DNA of 64,000 nt from Mermis nigrescens (GCA_036768485.1 JAVLUZ010000208.1:1179529-1243528); one strand, 5' to 3'; counted from the stretch's first letter, positions 1-11,984 are shown. Notes: generated by a model from the letters alone, not told the origin. Translations and numbers: made by a program.

Positions 1-572
1 GTTAGCCCCAAATTTGAGCAGTATCACGAATTATTACGCGGAAGTGTCAAATATTTGGCGTTACAAAAAACAGGGAAAATGGGGAAAATGAACCGAATTG
101 GCGTGAAATGCTTGATGTCCAAGATTAGTTAAGACATTTTTAGGGTCAACGGTCAAGCGTGAGCCTAATAAGCTCGTAAGAAATTTTCACGAATTTACAT
201 TTCCCTTTACTTTTTTCAGCATATTTACTAGGGATGCAACGGGTACCTCGGACCCGGACCCGTTATTACCCGGTTCTTTTTTGGACTGACCCGGACCCGG
301 ACCCGTTATTGAAAATTTTTGAGACCCGGACCCGGAACCGGTAAAATTTTGCTTGAAAAATAACGGGTAACGGGTATTAAAAAAATTTAAAAAGATGCGA
401 ATGATGAAAGACTTGAATGGCGACTAAAGACTTTATTTCCAACTTCTAAATCGTCACATTAATACCAGATAGTATTTCAAAAACAATCAGATTCATCTAC
501 TTGTATTAGTTTAAGAGGCAATGAATCAGGGTCAAGGTGTTTTTGAATTTGTTCAAATTTTTTTCTGTTTGC

Positions 573-1390
573 AGGGGCGGATTTGAGGTTGGCGGGAGGG
601 CGGCTGCCCCCCATAGGCCAAAAATATTCGGCGAGATAAAGAATTTTATGCAATTTGCAATGATTTTTATCCGTCAGTGACCATAATTTCTCAAAATTTT
701 CCTGCGCAGCGCCGAATGACATTTATTTACTTTCTTGGCGACCTGGAGCACGGTTTTTTTCTATTCGGCAAAGATTTTTACCGATGTACAAAGACTTTGG
801 GACCGTCTTTGTACATGTACAAAGATTTTCGGGATGACAAAAATTGATGAAAAGATTTGAAATTCGCAAAAATTTTCGGCGCTTCGCGCCGTAATGAGAC
901 AATTGTGTATCCTATATATCTTTATAATAGCAGAAATCGCATTTCGAAAGGAAAAATGTCAAATTTTTCGGTGCTTCGCGCCGTTTTAAGACGATCTTAA
1001 TGATTTTTGCCCTCATAAAACCAGGAATTACATAGCTAAAATACTCTACCAAAGGTCAACAACTCTGTTTTTACCACATTAAAGTCGCTACCATACTATA
1101 TCATAGTACTCAAAAATTTGTGTGCACAAAATGTACAAAGACTTTTAGGGACCATCTTTGTATACACATGTACAAAAGGACCTTGTACAAAAAAACACTG
1201 CCTGGAAGCCATTTCCTGTTCATGTAGGTTTCAAAACAATTTTAACAGCAGAAACAGCTATTTTTTGCACAGTTTTCTTCTATTTTCAATTAAAATTTCG
1301 ATGTTTCGCATCAAATGCTATAAATATAGGAAATCAAGCAGTAAATCATGCTTCTAGACTTCTATCCGCAATAATTCGAGCAATTTTTTA
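573..1390. mobile_element. Family-C hAT (CAGGGGCGGATTTGAGG end), right end unresolved
   Basis: The left end CAGGGGCGGATTTGAGG and interior match the family-C copy at 25852-26908 and the repeat at about 4520-5035. It contains the family-A insertion at 749-1200. The right boundary is not clear. Confidence 0.55.
749..1200 (+). mobile_element. Family-A MITE (hAT)
   Basis: It runs from CACGGTTTTTT to AAAAACACTG and carries the paired TTTGTACATGTACAAA blocks near both ends. The right TSD is CCTGGAAG (1201-1208); the left reads CCTGGAG (742-748), one base lost. The same host repeat without the insertion is at about 4604-4616 (GGCGACCTAGAAGCC), an empty site. Confidence 0.88.
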
Positions 1391-2323
1391 TCAATACGTC
1401 TCAAATCTGGATCGTTTCTGCCCCACTTTTTTTGCTAAAAAAATTATAGACATATATCACCTTTAGATGTATAAATAATTATTCAAATCACTTATTCAGG
1501 AACTTTAACTTCTTGTTGACTGACATTCTGAAAATAAGAAGGAATCACGCAATCTGAGTGCATTAAAAAATTAGCTGTATATGAATAATAGGACCATTTT
1601 GTTCATATAAGACATAATTCACAAATTCTCGTGGACCCGGACCCGGACCCGAACCCGTTATTTTTTTCAGACCCGGACCCGTACCCGTTATCTGAAAAAT
1701 TTGAGACCCGGACCCGGACCCGATATTCCAAAAAATCTGGACCCGTTGCATCCCTAATATTTACACTTTAACACAATTTTTGGCCGAAAGCTAGATTTTC
1801 CGAAGTATATTAATTTTTGGAGCTTGCCAAGCTGAGTGATTAGGCATACGAATCAGCCAATACCTGATGGTAAGATGAATTGCGGCTCGTTATTGCCGGC
1901 GTATCCCAATTTCGTGTATCTTAAAGAAATACGGCAACGCTGTCATAGGTGTATGCACGGCATTGCAATTCTGGGGGTACTGAAACTGAAACTTTCTCAC
2001 AAAAGCCTTTTGCGGGCTCAAAAACTGTAGGAACGCGTCATATTATCCCAAGGAATGAAGTTCAGCGGGTGAATTCCCAAAGTTCAGAACCACTATTGTA
2101 GAGTGCTAGCCTTTTTCGCGGGTAAAATATGGAAAATGGTTAAAACACATATATAAAATGTTTTAATGCGGAAAATTGCATTTTTTGATTTGTATCCAAT
2201 TCTAACTCGTTTTGTCACTTTTGCAAGTAAAAACTAAAAGAATTCATCGAAATTTTTGACCTATTAGATCATTTTAATTTCATTCTAGCTTTTTTAAGGT
2301 AATAGAAATATTCTAGTCGGAGC

Positions 2324-2585
2324 CATATGTAGGTGGGCAGCACCGTAATTCTGGGGGTAAACAAATTTCTGGGGGGTGAAAAAAATTTTAAAGGTCAAAA
2401 AATGGTCTTAAAACTGGTCGTATGGCAAAAAACACCATTTTCCGACGTTTCTCATCAAGCTCTATCCAATGGCATCAAAAAATTGCTAAAAAAAAAAAAA
2501 ATTTTCTGGGGGGGGGGGTATTTAGATTTCTGGGGGGAGGGTATTTCAACTTCTGGGGTGGGTGCATACCCCACGCCCATGAGTG
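2324..2585 (+). mobile_element. Family-T MITE (hAT)
   Basis: It runs from CATATGTAGGTGGGCAGCAC to CACGCCCATGAGTG with perfect 8-bp TSD GTCGGAGC (2316-2323, 2586-2593). The interior has the family landmarks: GGTCAAAAAATGG, a TTTCTCATCAAGCTCTATCC-like block and the CTGGGGGGTATTT triplet. Confidence 0.92.
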
Positions 2586-2721
2586 GTCGGAGCGAGAGCC
2601 GGAAAGCTTAAACATCTTTGCTACTTTCGTCCCCGAAAATCGTGCAAATAAATGTTTGATAATTTAATATCGTACTCGAGTCTTGAACCCCGACGTAGGG
2701 TTAATACCCCTCCTCACGATG

Positions 2722-3085
2722 TACATAAGCAGCATGGGAATTCAGGAGGATCAGGCCCGAAAATTTTCAAAAACTGCCGTTTTTGGGCTAAAACGATGAG
2801 TATACGTCAAAAACACTTTTTTAACAATGTAAACAAATTTCGAAAATTCTATACAAAATCGAGTAAATTATATAAAATTTTGTGAAAAATGTGTGAAGCG
2901 CCGAAAATTTGAGATTTTCGAGCCAAAAATAAAGTAAAAACGCTTTAAAGGCACACTTTTTACGATCTTTACTAGCTTTTACGAAAAAATCGACAATTCT
3001 GGAGGGTCGCAGCCATTTGCAGGGGTCAGATGCCATTCTGTGGGGTCAATCCCTTCCAACTCACCCCACAAGAACACGTATGTCC
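2722..3085 (+). repeat. Family-E dispersed repeat
   Basis: A repeat beginning near CATGGGAATTC and ending in GGGG-rich blocks. Related copies occur at about 33590-33850, 43390-43770, 48925-49320, 50055-50665 and 53255-53625. It has no coding capacity and its class is unknown. Confidence 0.6.
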
Positions 3086-3544
3086 CTCTCTCCCTATAGG
3101 GATATAAGACACGCGTCAAAAGCACCATTTTTTGGCATTGCTACGTTGTGCGAACGTTTGTCCGAATAAAAACTAAGAAACAAGTAGAGTGGATATTTAA
3201 TTATTAGCAAGTGTGGACGGAAAAATCTAATTTTACGGAAATTCGGGGCCAAATTCGAAATGTTCGATACCGGTACAATTTGAAAATTCTCCATGAAAGT
3301 GCTTAATAGCCCAAAAATATAAACGTTGAATTATGCTGGCTGCTCATTATGCTTTTGCATGAATATAGACTAACTTAAAGGTCGGATTCTTGATGAGAAT
3401 TAGTGGTTTTTACATCTCATTTCCGATAATGTGGAGGCCTGCTTTTTGTCACTTTTAGAATTAAAATTTCAGTTTTTCCTTCAACGGCAAAAAACAAATA
3501 TGAAAGTAAAATTTAAGAACTAAATAATATACACAAACCTATCC

Positions 3545-3916
3545 ATGGGCGTACGCAGGAGGGCGGCCGCCGCCCTCCCCTTAGCCCAAAAATAATTATG
3601 GAAAGGTAAGAAAATGCATGAAAATAGCCATCTTTTTATCAAAAAATCTCAAAATTTCCAGCGAATCATTGATTTCGTTGATGAGGCCCTGAGCGCGGCC
3701 AAAAAACGTCGTTTTTCATGGCTTGTTAAGAAGATAAAATTTTTTTCGAAAAGTTTGAATCTTGTAAAGCAATGGAGAGAGCTTATAATCGGAAAAAGTC
3801 AGAAAATGCAGTCTATTTGATGCCCCCGCGAACGCTATCCCGAAAGCCTCAGGATCTCCACTTTCTTAACCGCCCCTCCTCCACCGCGAAAAAATCCTGC
3901 GTATGCCCTTCGCCCC
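3545..3916. mobile_element. Family-G MITE (GGGCGTACGCAGGA ends)
   Basis: Inverted ends GGGCGTACGCAGGAGGG and TCCTGCGTATGCCC bound about 370 bp of non-coding sequence. It resembles the better-bounded copy at 5256-5947. No clear TSD was seen here. Confidence 0.6.
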
Positions 3917-4509
3917 ATCGTACATACATATAAAACGCGGCTGCAAACTGGACGAAAGGCATTCACCTCACAGGACCATAAAAATTGCATTTATGTTAAT
4001 CACCCTGTTCCATTATCAATAACGACAGCTGGCAAGAGCCCAGCCATTGCTGACTTTGTCAAATATCCTATCAACGACTAGCCAAATTTAAGCCAAACTG
4101 GCACACGATACACACATGGATAAAGCGAATATAAAGCGCAGTAAGGCCTAAACATTAATGCAAGACTTTTTGAATTGTGTAGATCCGCAGACCAAGAAAA
4201 ACATGTAGATAATTTGATGTAGGTACCATACATGGGCATGGGGTTCACACAGGGTCAGAGTGACTTGCTCCGAGCGGCTTAGCAATCCCGCAACCCCGCA
4301 GAGAAACCGGACCAACCCGCAAGTTTTGAAATTTCCTGAGAAAATTAGGCAAAATCAAGGCTGAAAATGGATAAGAAATTGAAATTCTCTTCAAAAGTAC
4401 TTGAAATTGACCAGAAACTATGGAACAACATAGTTTTAAAGCTATTTTAACATTTATATCTACCTACCAGTTTTTGAGGTCATTTCAGTCAGAAAAGCAC
4501 TATTTTCCA

Positions 4510-5035
4510 AAAATGGACACGTAATTTGCAATAATTTTTGGCTGTCAGTGGTCATAATTTCTCAAATTTTTCGGTGACATTTATTTACTTTCTGGCGACC
4601 TAGAAGCCATCTTTTCCACATAGACTAGGTCTTAAAACTATTTCAAGTGCAAAAACAGCTAATTCAGCGTATATTTATTCAATTTTTCAAGCAAAATTTT
4701 TAAATTTTTCGATGTACGGTGTCAAATGCTGCAAATACGGCAGATCGAGCTATAAATTAAGCTTCTAAACATCTATCCGTCTAAATTTCTCAAATTTTTT
4801 CAGCTAATATCACAGAAATTTTACGACTTTTCAACAAAAATTATCAAAAATTTCAAAATTTTTCGAAAAAATGTTGCGTCTAAAGTGGTTTTAAATAAAG
4901 GCAGACAACATAAAACGCCGAAAAACGATATTGCACACGTGAGGGGCAAATTTTCGGACCTATTTCTGACTGTTTTGGGAAAAGCTGGGGTACCGTCGTA
5001 CCCTTAGGAAAATCCTAGATCCGCCACTGAAAACC
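4510..5035. repeat. Family-C repeat, end CTAGATCCGCCACTG
   Basis: The right end (TAGGAAAATCCTAGATCCGC near 5007-5026) is the inverted form of the family-C left end at 25852. The interior (TTTACTTTCTGGCGACCTAGAAGCC) is the uninterrupted version of the site hit by the family-A MITE at 749-1200. Confidence 0.6.
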
Positions 5036-5255
5036 TGTGAAGAACAAGAGACTATATCAGATGCAAAATACGCTTTCGGTTGTATCTTAAACCAGCGAGT
5101 TTAAACCGCGAGCTGAAGACCACATGTATAGACTCTAATTACAACTGTAAAATAAATTTTCTGCGAGTTGTTGCTAAAAAGGCAAGAAAGGAGTAAAAAA
5201 CCATTTCTCACATTGCATTTCAGGGGACGGCACCTGCCTTGTCATACCTTGCATG

Positions 5256-5947
5256 CAGGGGCTTACGCAGGATTTTTTCAATGGGGGAGGGGCTAAATTG
5301 ATGACCCTATAGTTCGGGATATGTCCGCCGGGGCGAAAATAGAGCAAACTTTCTGACGTTTCTTGACATCTTAAATCCATTAAGCTCATAAAATTCAGAC
5401 TTTTCGAAAAAATCTTATGTTCTCTTAATAAACTATGAAAAATCACGTTTTTTTGGCCGCACTTGGGCCTAAATTAACGAAAATAGTTATTCTACGGAGC
5501 TGAAGCGCTGATAATTTTAAGTTTTTAGACGAAGGACGCCAATTCCGATTACTTCTCATGCATTATATTACTTTCCAAAATTATTTTTGAGCTAGGTGGC
5601 CGCCCCTCCCCCCCCCTTGGCCCAAAAATAATTTTGGAAAAGCAAGGAAATGTATAAAAATTGGCATCTTTTTATTGAAAAATCTCAAAATTTCCGGTGC
5701 TGCGCGCCGTAGAATCATTACTTTTCCTTAATTTAGGCTCAAGCGCAGACAAAACAAGTCATTCTTTCGTAGCTTATATATTACGAGAAAATAAAATTTT
5801 TTTCAAAAACTTTGAATTTTATATGAGCTAAGAGCATGTTCGGAAAGGTCAGAAAATGCACTTAATTTGGTGCCCCGGCAAACATATCCCGAAATATAGG
5901 GTCACCAATATTGGACCGCCCCTTTAAAAATCTTGCGTACACCCCTG
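5256..5947. mobile_element. Family-G element (hAT-like)
   Basis: Inverted ends CAGGGGCTTACGCAGGATTT and AAATCTTGCGTACACCCCTG are flanked by CTTGCATG (5248-5255) and CTTGCATT (5948-5955), a 7/8 TSD. Non-coding; it includes a CTGCGCGCCGTAG variant of the dispersed GCG palindrome. Confidence 0.75.
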
Positions 5948-6264
5948 CTTGCATTTGCGTATGTATGAACGTACATCAAATGATAAAACATTTTGATAGA
6001 CACTGGAGAGAGTCCTCAGCATTTTATATAATTTTGTCGAAAAATAGTCTAATGTGCTTCTTTCCGTAATAAAAATCATTAATTAAGCTAAACTTTTCAA
6101 AAATATATAAGAGTGTTTCAATTTTAACTCATATCACAGATATTAAATTATCTGTTAACGAAATACATTAGTAGCCGAAGTTTACTTTTAACTTAATTTA
6201 GCTCATTTTTGTAAATAAATAAATGTTACGGGACATGAGTACATGTGGGCGCGGGGGTTCACGG

Positions 6265-6691
6265 CAGTGTTTTCTTGTACAAGGTCCGTTTGTACATGTA
6301 CAGAGATGGCCCCGAAAAGTCTTGTACATTTTGCACATGCAAATTTTTGTGTACTATAATATAGTACAGTAGTTTTTATTGTGGTAAAACAGGGTTTTCG
6401 ATCTTTGGTAGTGTATTCTAGCTGGTTTATGGGTTTCTGACGCCAAAAATTACTAAAAATTATCTGAAACGGCGCGAAGCGCCGAAAAATGTTGACATTT
6501 TTCCATTCTAAATGCAAATTCTGCCATTTTAAAGATATATAGGACAAATAATTTATCAGTTCGGAGCGGAGCGCCGAGAAAATTGTGGAATTTTACATCT
6601 TTTTACAGTTCTCGTCTTCCTAAAAATTTTGTACATTTTGTACACACAAAATTTTTGGGCACTATAATATGGTATAGCAGCGACTTTAGTG
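6265..6691 (-). mobile_element. Family-A MITE(s), truncated by the assembly gap
   Basis: It begins CAGTGTTTTCTTGTACAAGG and follows the family-A consensus on the minus strand to about 6610. A second family-A start (TTTGTACATTTTGTACACAC) then runs into the N gap. The arrangement suggests two overlapping or nested copies, but the junction is lost in the gap. Confidence 0.7.
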
Positions 6692-6791
6692 NNNNNNNNN
6701 NNNNNNNNNNNNNNNNNNNNNNNNNNNNNNNNNNNNNNNNNNNNNNNNNNNNNNNNNNNNNNNNNNNNNNNNNNNNNNNNNNNNNNNNNNN
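6692..6791. other. Assembly gap (100 N)
   Basis: Exactly 100 N, the usual arbitrary gap size, so the true length is unknown. Both flanks are high-copy MITEs, which probably caused the break. Confidence 0.99.
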
Positions 6792-6796
6792 CCGAC

Positions 6797-7060
6797 CATA
6801 CGTGGGCAGCAAGAAAATTCTGGGGGGTGCAAGATTTTTTTGAAGGTCAAAAAATGGCCCTAAAAATGGTGGTATGGCCATAAAAACACCATTTTTCGAC
6901 GTTTCTCATCAAGCACTATCCATTGGCATAAAAAAATTACGAAAAAGACGAAAAAATTTTTCAAAAATTGAATTCTGGGGGGGGTATTTTGATTTCTGGG
7001 GGGGTATTTTGGTTTCTGGGGGGGTTGCATACCCCCCCCAAACCCCCACGCCCAGGTGTG
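6797..7060 (+). mobile_element. Family-T MITE (hAT)
   Basis: It runs from CATACGTGGGCAGCAAG to CACGCCCAGGTGTG. The right TSD is TCTCCGAC (7061-7068). The left TSD shows only CCGAC because the gap removes its first three bases. Confidence 0.9.
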
Positions 7061-7068
7061 TCTCCGAC

Positions 7069-8117
7069 TATAAACTGACAGATTGCGATTATATCATTGA
7101 TCTGATATATAATTATCGTATTCCACGGCTTACTGTCGATGAAAATTCTGGGAATTTATGCATGAAGTTATGTGAAACAGACTATTGAAGTTGTTGTGAC
7201 ATTTTTGGTGCAGCTTTCATGCGATAATAAAAAAAGAGGCCTTCTGAGGTGTAAACTGCAGACAATATGTTGCATTCTCTGTCATGCATTCTAAATGAAT
7301 TAAACATGTACGTTTACCTTTTTCTCCTAATAAAAAAATTCTTGAGTATACTGTAGATATTGTTATGGCATCTGGTAATACGTAATTTGAAAAATATATG
7401 CAGAAATGCCGAAACTTCTACACGTTAAACTAAAAGTTTTATGAAAGGATGATTTCCATGTATAAATGTAAAAATGAAAAGTTTTCCATTTTTCATTTCC
7501 GGCTTTTGCTCACTTTTCCATTTTCCCGCTTTTACCCATTATTCCATTTTCATTTTCCGTTTCCGGCTTTTACCCATTTTCCATATCCATTTCCGGATTT
7601 TACCTTTCCCGGCTAAATTTCATTATTCGTGATTTTCGGAAAGTACCGAACATTTACAGGAAAACCACCCAGATGATTAAAAGTAGACTCTAGAGTTGAT
7701 TTTAGAGCGCGTAAAATAAGCCGGAAGTCTCGCTAAATCAGTGAGAATACAATGCAGTTTCTGGGAGTAAGTTAAGAATATGGTACTTTCAGGATACTAT
7801 GGAATAAACTTCAGAAGAGCGGATTTTTTCGCTCAGTACTTAGAACATGTTGAAAGAAAGCGCGGAAAGAAATATTCATCCGTCTATGATCAATAGTAAT
7901 TTCGCTAATTTCCGTTAATTTATAGGTAATTTCGCCCCAGCAAAAAAAGAAAAAATTTTTACAATTGTGGCAGATCTTTAAATAATAATATAATCGACCC
8001 AAAAAACGTTCCAAATTCTAACTGTAAATAAATTGTGTTCTATTTTGTTCAATTCGCGCAGTGTATGTAACAAAATTGCTGATTTGCATTTGCTTTTGAG
8101 TTCTCATACTTATGATT
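7069..8117. other. Intergenic, repeat-derived
   Basis: No gene was found. 7072-7200 is a dispersed repeat with a second copy at about 63785-63905 (shared ATATATAATTATCGTA and GTGAAACAGACTAT). 7455-7625 carries repeated TTTCCGGCTTTTACCC motifs like one end of element R6 (60488-61305), as a solitary end. The rest is AT-rich single-copy-looking sequence. Confidence 0.6.
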
Positions 8118-8907
8118 TGACTTTTAATGACTGAAACATGGTTGACTGATACTTTTAGTGATTCTTTGTTAGTTGCATATTTTGGTTATTCAGTTTTGAG
8201 AAACGATCGTGAAAAAAGAGTAGGTGGAGGGGTCTGTATTATGTATTCTGATTTCTGATTTATTATTGTATTCTGACTTTATTCTGTATTCTGACCTGAC
8301 TGTAGAACAGAGTGTAAATTCTGTAAAGGATTTGGGTGTTTACGTATCAAGTAAACTTGATTTTAATTTCCACTATAATGATATAACGCGTAGAGCTTAT
8401 GCTAGGGCTATGCTAATATCGAAATCATTTGCTTCTAAAAATAAACTAAATATGTCTAGGGCTTTTACTGTTTACGTCAGACCACTTCTTGAGTATTGTA
8501 GCACTGTTTGGAATCCATACCGTAAGACCCATGTTTCAATGATCGAAAATGTTCAAAGGAAATTTACACGTAAAATTATTGGATTTCGGGGACTTTCTTA
8601 TGCTGAAAGACTCAGTTCCTTAGAATTGGATAGCCTGGAGATTCGCAGATTGCGTAGTGATCTGTGTATGATGTATCAGATATTGAGTGGTAGATGCGTT
8701 TTGCAGCAAGCCGACTTTTTTACTTTTTGTGAAAACAACACGCGTGCTCAAAATTCAATGAAATGTGAATGCACTCCTTTTCGGCTTGATGTTCGTGGGT
8801 ATGATTTATCCAATAGGTGGATTCACGTATGGAATTCTCTCCCTGAAGCTGTTGTAAGATCTCCTAGTGTTGCTTCCCTCCGTGAAAAGTTGAAAAAGTT
8901 GATCTAA
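8118..8907 (+). pseudogene. Internally deleted non-LTR retrotransposon ORF2
   Basis: A first frame (8125-8257) encodes the N-terminal endonuclease block (MTETWLTDTF, then GGGVCIMYSD). It runs into a low-complexity TCTGAT/TTATTC-rich junction at about 8246-8300. A second frame (open to 8905) then encodes only the region after the RT domain (DLGVYVSSKLDF, LLEYCSTVWNPY, NVQRKFTRKIIGF, WIHVWNSLPEAVV). Most of the endonuclease and all RT core motifs are missing. It is similar to, but diverged from, the neighbouring copy at 9151-11718, so the two are separate insertions or subfamilies. Confidence 0.85.
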
Positions 8908-9150
8908 CGGGGTATTTGCTAGGGGGGCGTGTTCTAAGTGCATAATTTATTTAGCCTGCGCGCCTACCTTCGTCTTTTGCACTAATCTCGTATAAATGTA
9001 CTTTAATTAATAATTTCTTGCTTTTAGAATATGTGATTTTGTATGATGATTCATGTCGAATGTTTATTTATAATTGTATTTCATTGTATATTAATGTTTC
9101 TTTTCTTATTGTGTTCTTTTTTTGTGCGACGAAAATAAAATATTTGTATT
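8908..9150 (+). repeat. 3' tail of the deleted non-LTR copy
   Basis: AT-rich sequence after the stop codon resembles the 3' UTR of the next copy (CGACGAAAATAAAATATTTG near 9127-9146 against CGACTTTTG..GAATAAAG downstream). It contains no gene. It ends where the 5'-truncated second copy begins. Confidence 0.55.
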
Positions 9151-11718
9151 TTGCATCTCCAAAAAAATTTGTCTCTGAGATTAGTAAATACTTTCTCAAT
9201 TAACTGTACTGCTGAAATTATTGCCTGCGATCTTCTTATTGGTTCTATTATATATAGGTTCATTTTGTGCTATAGACCTAATTATTCTCTACACGACAAA
9301 CAAAATCGAGATTTTTTAAATCTTTTAAATATATTGCTTGATTGTAATAAAACCCTTATTGTTTTAGGTGATTTTAATCTACCGGATATTAAATGGAATA
9401 AAACTGATGTATTATCTGAAAATAGTATGTCTTTCAATTTTTTCGAAACCGTTAATAGTTATGGATTATATCAACATGTACATCACCCTACCTTGGGTCA
9501 AAATATTCTAGATTTAATATTTACATCTGATAAATCATTGATTATTGATTGCAAAACAAGACCTCCTTTTGCTACAAGTGATCATGATTCTGTTATTTTC
9601 AAAATTTTACTACCGTTTGAAGTCAGGCGACAAGTAGCTTTGAAACGAAATTTTGCAAAAGCTGATTATGAATCCATGTTTACTTTTCTTGCCAACATCC
9701 AGTGGCCATTGATCTTTTCTACTTGTGTGACAGTAGACGATTTTTATAATCGTTTTTTATCGGTGATGCAATATCTTATAGATTCTTTTGTTCCGTTTTC
9801 CAAACCTGGCAGAGTTAATAAATATCCCAAAAATATAAGACGACTGTTGTCAAAGAAATTAAAATTCTGGAGAAAATCTAAAATTGATCCTATGTTCAGG
9901 AATACTTACTCTAAATACAGTAGACTTGTAAGGAAAGCTATAAAGGAATATTATTGTGCACAGGAACGTAAACTGTTAAAAAAAGGATCCGATCCTAAGC
10001 ATTTTTATCGTTTCATTAATACTAAGAAAAATCCGCCAAATAATATGCCCGACATAGTTGTTGACAACTCTATTATTAACTCAGACTTGCAAAAAGCGAA
10101 TGTTTTTAATGAATTCTTTGCATCTATGTTTACAGTTGATAATGGTTTCCCTATTAATACCACAAACTTAAGTCACAAAGACATACTTGATGTTAAGGTA
10201 GATTTCAGTTTTGAATCTGTACTAAAGTCCATTCAAAATCTTAAGCAAACTTTCTCTATTGGGCCTGATGGTATTTGTTCATATTTTATCAAAAGATTAT
10301 GTCCATTTCTTGTTGATCCACTTAGTTCTATTTTCGAAGTTTCTTATAGAAGTGGTGAAGTACCTTCATGTTGGAAAGATGCGATTGTAGTACCTATCTT
10401 TAAGAAGGGTGATTATTCTTCGGTTGAAAATTATCGTCCAATATCTCTTTGTTGCGTCACTTGTAAAATTATGGAGTATATTATAAACAGAGCTTTAATT
10501 GCTTCTTTAAAGTCGAAAACTAATTTCTTTTCACGACAGTTTGGTTTTCAAAAGGGAAAGTCTTGTGAAACTCAGCTTTTGAAGTGTACAAACATGTGGG
10601 TTAAATCACTTGACGCATCTATTCCTATTGATGTTGTATATGTCGATTTTAGTAAAGCCTTCGATTCTGTCGTTTATTCTAAATTGATAGAGAAGTTAAA
10701 GCATTATGGGATAAATGGAATGCTATTAAAATGGTTAACTTCTTTCTTGACAAATCGTACACAAAAGGTCAAAATTTTCGACGCTCTTTCTGATAGAAGA
10801 CCAGTTATTAGTGGCGTACCTCAAGGTAGCGTTTTAGGACCCTCTTTGTTTCTGTTGTTTGTAAACGATTTTGTTCAAGCTGTTGAGCATAGTGAAGTCT
10901 ATTTCTTTGCTGATGATTTAAAGCTCTTTAATTTTTCTCAAAATTATACTTTGTTGCAAAAAGATTTAGATAAGCTGGTTTCCTGGTCTGAAGAAAATCA
11001 GTTAAGCATATCTCTCCCTAAATGTTCTGTGTTATATCTAGGGTACGCTAATCCTAAAGTTACATATCACATAAACCATTTTTTGTTATCTGACGCAGGT
11101 TCCTCAATTCGAGATTTAGGTGTTTCCTTAACAACAAACTTATCATCTAGTTGTCATTGTACTAATATATCAGCAAAGGCTTTGAAAATGAGTGCTTTGA
11201 TTTTCAAATGTTTTGAATCACGTGATCCTAAAATGTTGGTTCTTGCTTTTAAGAATTATATTCGGCCTTTAGTAGAGTATGCTCCAACTGTATGGAGCCC
11301 CTATTTGCTTTCTGATATCAACAGGGTTGAACGGGTTCAGCGAAAATTTACTAAAAGGTTAATTGGATATATGGGACTTTCTTATGATGAAAGGTTAAAA
11401 GCCTTAAATTTAGAGAGGCTTGAACTCCGTAGAATTTATTTTGATTTAATTGTTACGTATAATATTATTCACAATAATCTCTTGCCTTCTGAAGATTTTT
11501 ATAAGTTTTATGGTCATTCGCGTACTAGAAATGCATTTGCAAATCAGATCTATTTAGAAAAATTTCGACTTGATTGTAAAAAGTATTGTTTTGCTACTAG
11601 ATCAGCTAGAATTTGGAACGATCTTCCACAATATATTCGAAGTTCTCCAAATGTTGAGACATTTAAGAGAAATTTGAAAAAGGTTGATTTCGGGAATTTT
11701 TTGATGGGGCACACGTGA
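9151..11718 (+). CDS. Non-LTR retrotransposon ORF2 (endonuclease-reverse transcriptase), 5'-truncated copy
   Basis: The 855-codon open frame encodes the C-terminal part of an apurinic endonuclease (GDFNLPDIKW near residues 73-82; SDHDSV at 143-148) followed by a full reverse transcriptase. RT motifs seen: GPDGICSYF, ENYRPISL, YVDFSKAFDSV (about residue 497), GVPQGSVLGP (about 555) and FADDLK (about 585). The C-terminal region (EYAPTVW, RVQRKFTKRLIG, IWNDLP) is typical of the L2/CR1/Jockey supergroup. The endonuclease lacks its N-terminus and no ORF1 precedes it, so the copy is 5'-truncated, with its start near 9155 where it abuts the older copy upstream. The TTG at the start of the frame is not a credible initiator. 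The RT frame is intact, which suggests a fairly young insertion. The clade is inferred. Confidence 0.93.
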   Translation: MHLQKNLSLRLVNTFSINCTAEIIACDLLIGSIIYRFILCYRPNYSLHDKQNRDFLNLLNILLDCNKTLIVLGDFNLPDIKWNKTDVLSENSMSFNFFETVNSYGLYQHVHHPTLGQNILDLIFTSDKSLIIDCKTRPPFATSDHDSVIFKILLPFEVRRQVALKRNFAKADYESMFTFLANIQWPLIFSTCVTVDDFYNRFLSVMQYLIDSFVPFSKPGRVNKYPKNIRRLLSKKLKFWRKSKIDPMFRNTYSKYSRLVRKAIKEYYCAQERKLLKKGSDPKHFYRFINTKKNPPNNMPDIVVDNSIINSDLQKANVFNEFFASMFTVDNGFPINTTNLSHKDILDVKVDFSFESVLKSIQNLKQTFSIGPDGICSYFIKRLCPFLVDPLSSIFEVSYRSGEVPSCWKDAIVVPIFKKGDYSSVENYRPISLCCVTCKIMEYIINRALIASLKSKTNFFSRQFGFQKGKSCETQLLKCTNMWVKSLDASIPIDVVYVDFSKAFDSVVYSKLIEKLKHYGINGMLLKWLTSFLTNRTQKVKIFDALSDRRPVISGVPQGSVLGPSLFLLFVNDFVQAVEHSEVYFFADDLKLFNFSQNYTLLQKDLDKLVSWSEENQLSISLPKCSVLYLGYANPKVTYHINHFLLSDAGSSIRDLGVSLTTNLSSSCHCTNISAKALKMSALIFKCFESRDPKMLVLAFKNYIRPLVEYAPTVWSPYLLSDINRVERVQRKFTKRLIGYMGLSYDERLKALNLERLELRRIYFDLIVTYNIIHNNLLPSEDFYKFYGHSRTRNAFANQIYLEKFRLDCKKYCFATRSARIWNDLPQYIRSSPNVETFKRNLKKVDFGNFLMGHT

Positions 11719-11849
11719 GCGCAATTCTATTTGCCTGTGTGTCCAGGACATTTCGCATTTTTATTTTATTTTCCTTGCGACTTTTGTTTTACCCTTGTGT
11801 TTTTTCCGAATAAAGTATTAGTATTAGTATTAGTATTAGTAATAGTACA
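11719..11849 (+). repeat. 3' UTR and (TATTAG)n tail of the non-LTR retrotransposon
   Basis: The stop codon is followed by about 90 bp of 3' UTR, an AATAAAG-like signal and four to five TATTAG units at 11816-11848. A short microsatellite tail instead of poly(A) is characteristic of L2/CR1-type elements. Confidence 0.8.
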
Positions 11850-11984
11850 AAAGCTATGGGTTTCGTTAATTAGCCTCTTCTCGACCTACGCATGCATCTA
11901 TTCGACCTAAGTATTTGAAGATTCAAACAGCTGAATGCAGAATGACATGTAGATACCTAATTTACGTCGATATGAGCATCTATA

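Larger units (their letters stand above)
229..1756. mobile_element. hAT element R1, reiterated GGACCC ends
   Basis: Terminal inverted repeats TAGGGATGCAACGGGT (229) and its complement (ending 1756) are flanked by a perfect 8-bp TSD ATATTTAC (221-228, 1757-1764). Inside each end lies a run of GGACCC/GACCCG units (about 240-375 and 1630-1740). The interior is other repeats: a CAGGGGCGGATT-ended hAT from about 573 and a family-A MITE at 749-1200. No transposase is recognised. Confidence 0.9.
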
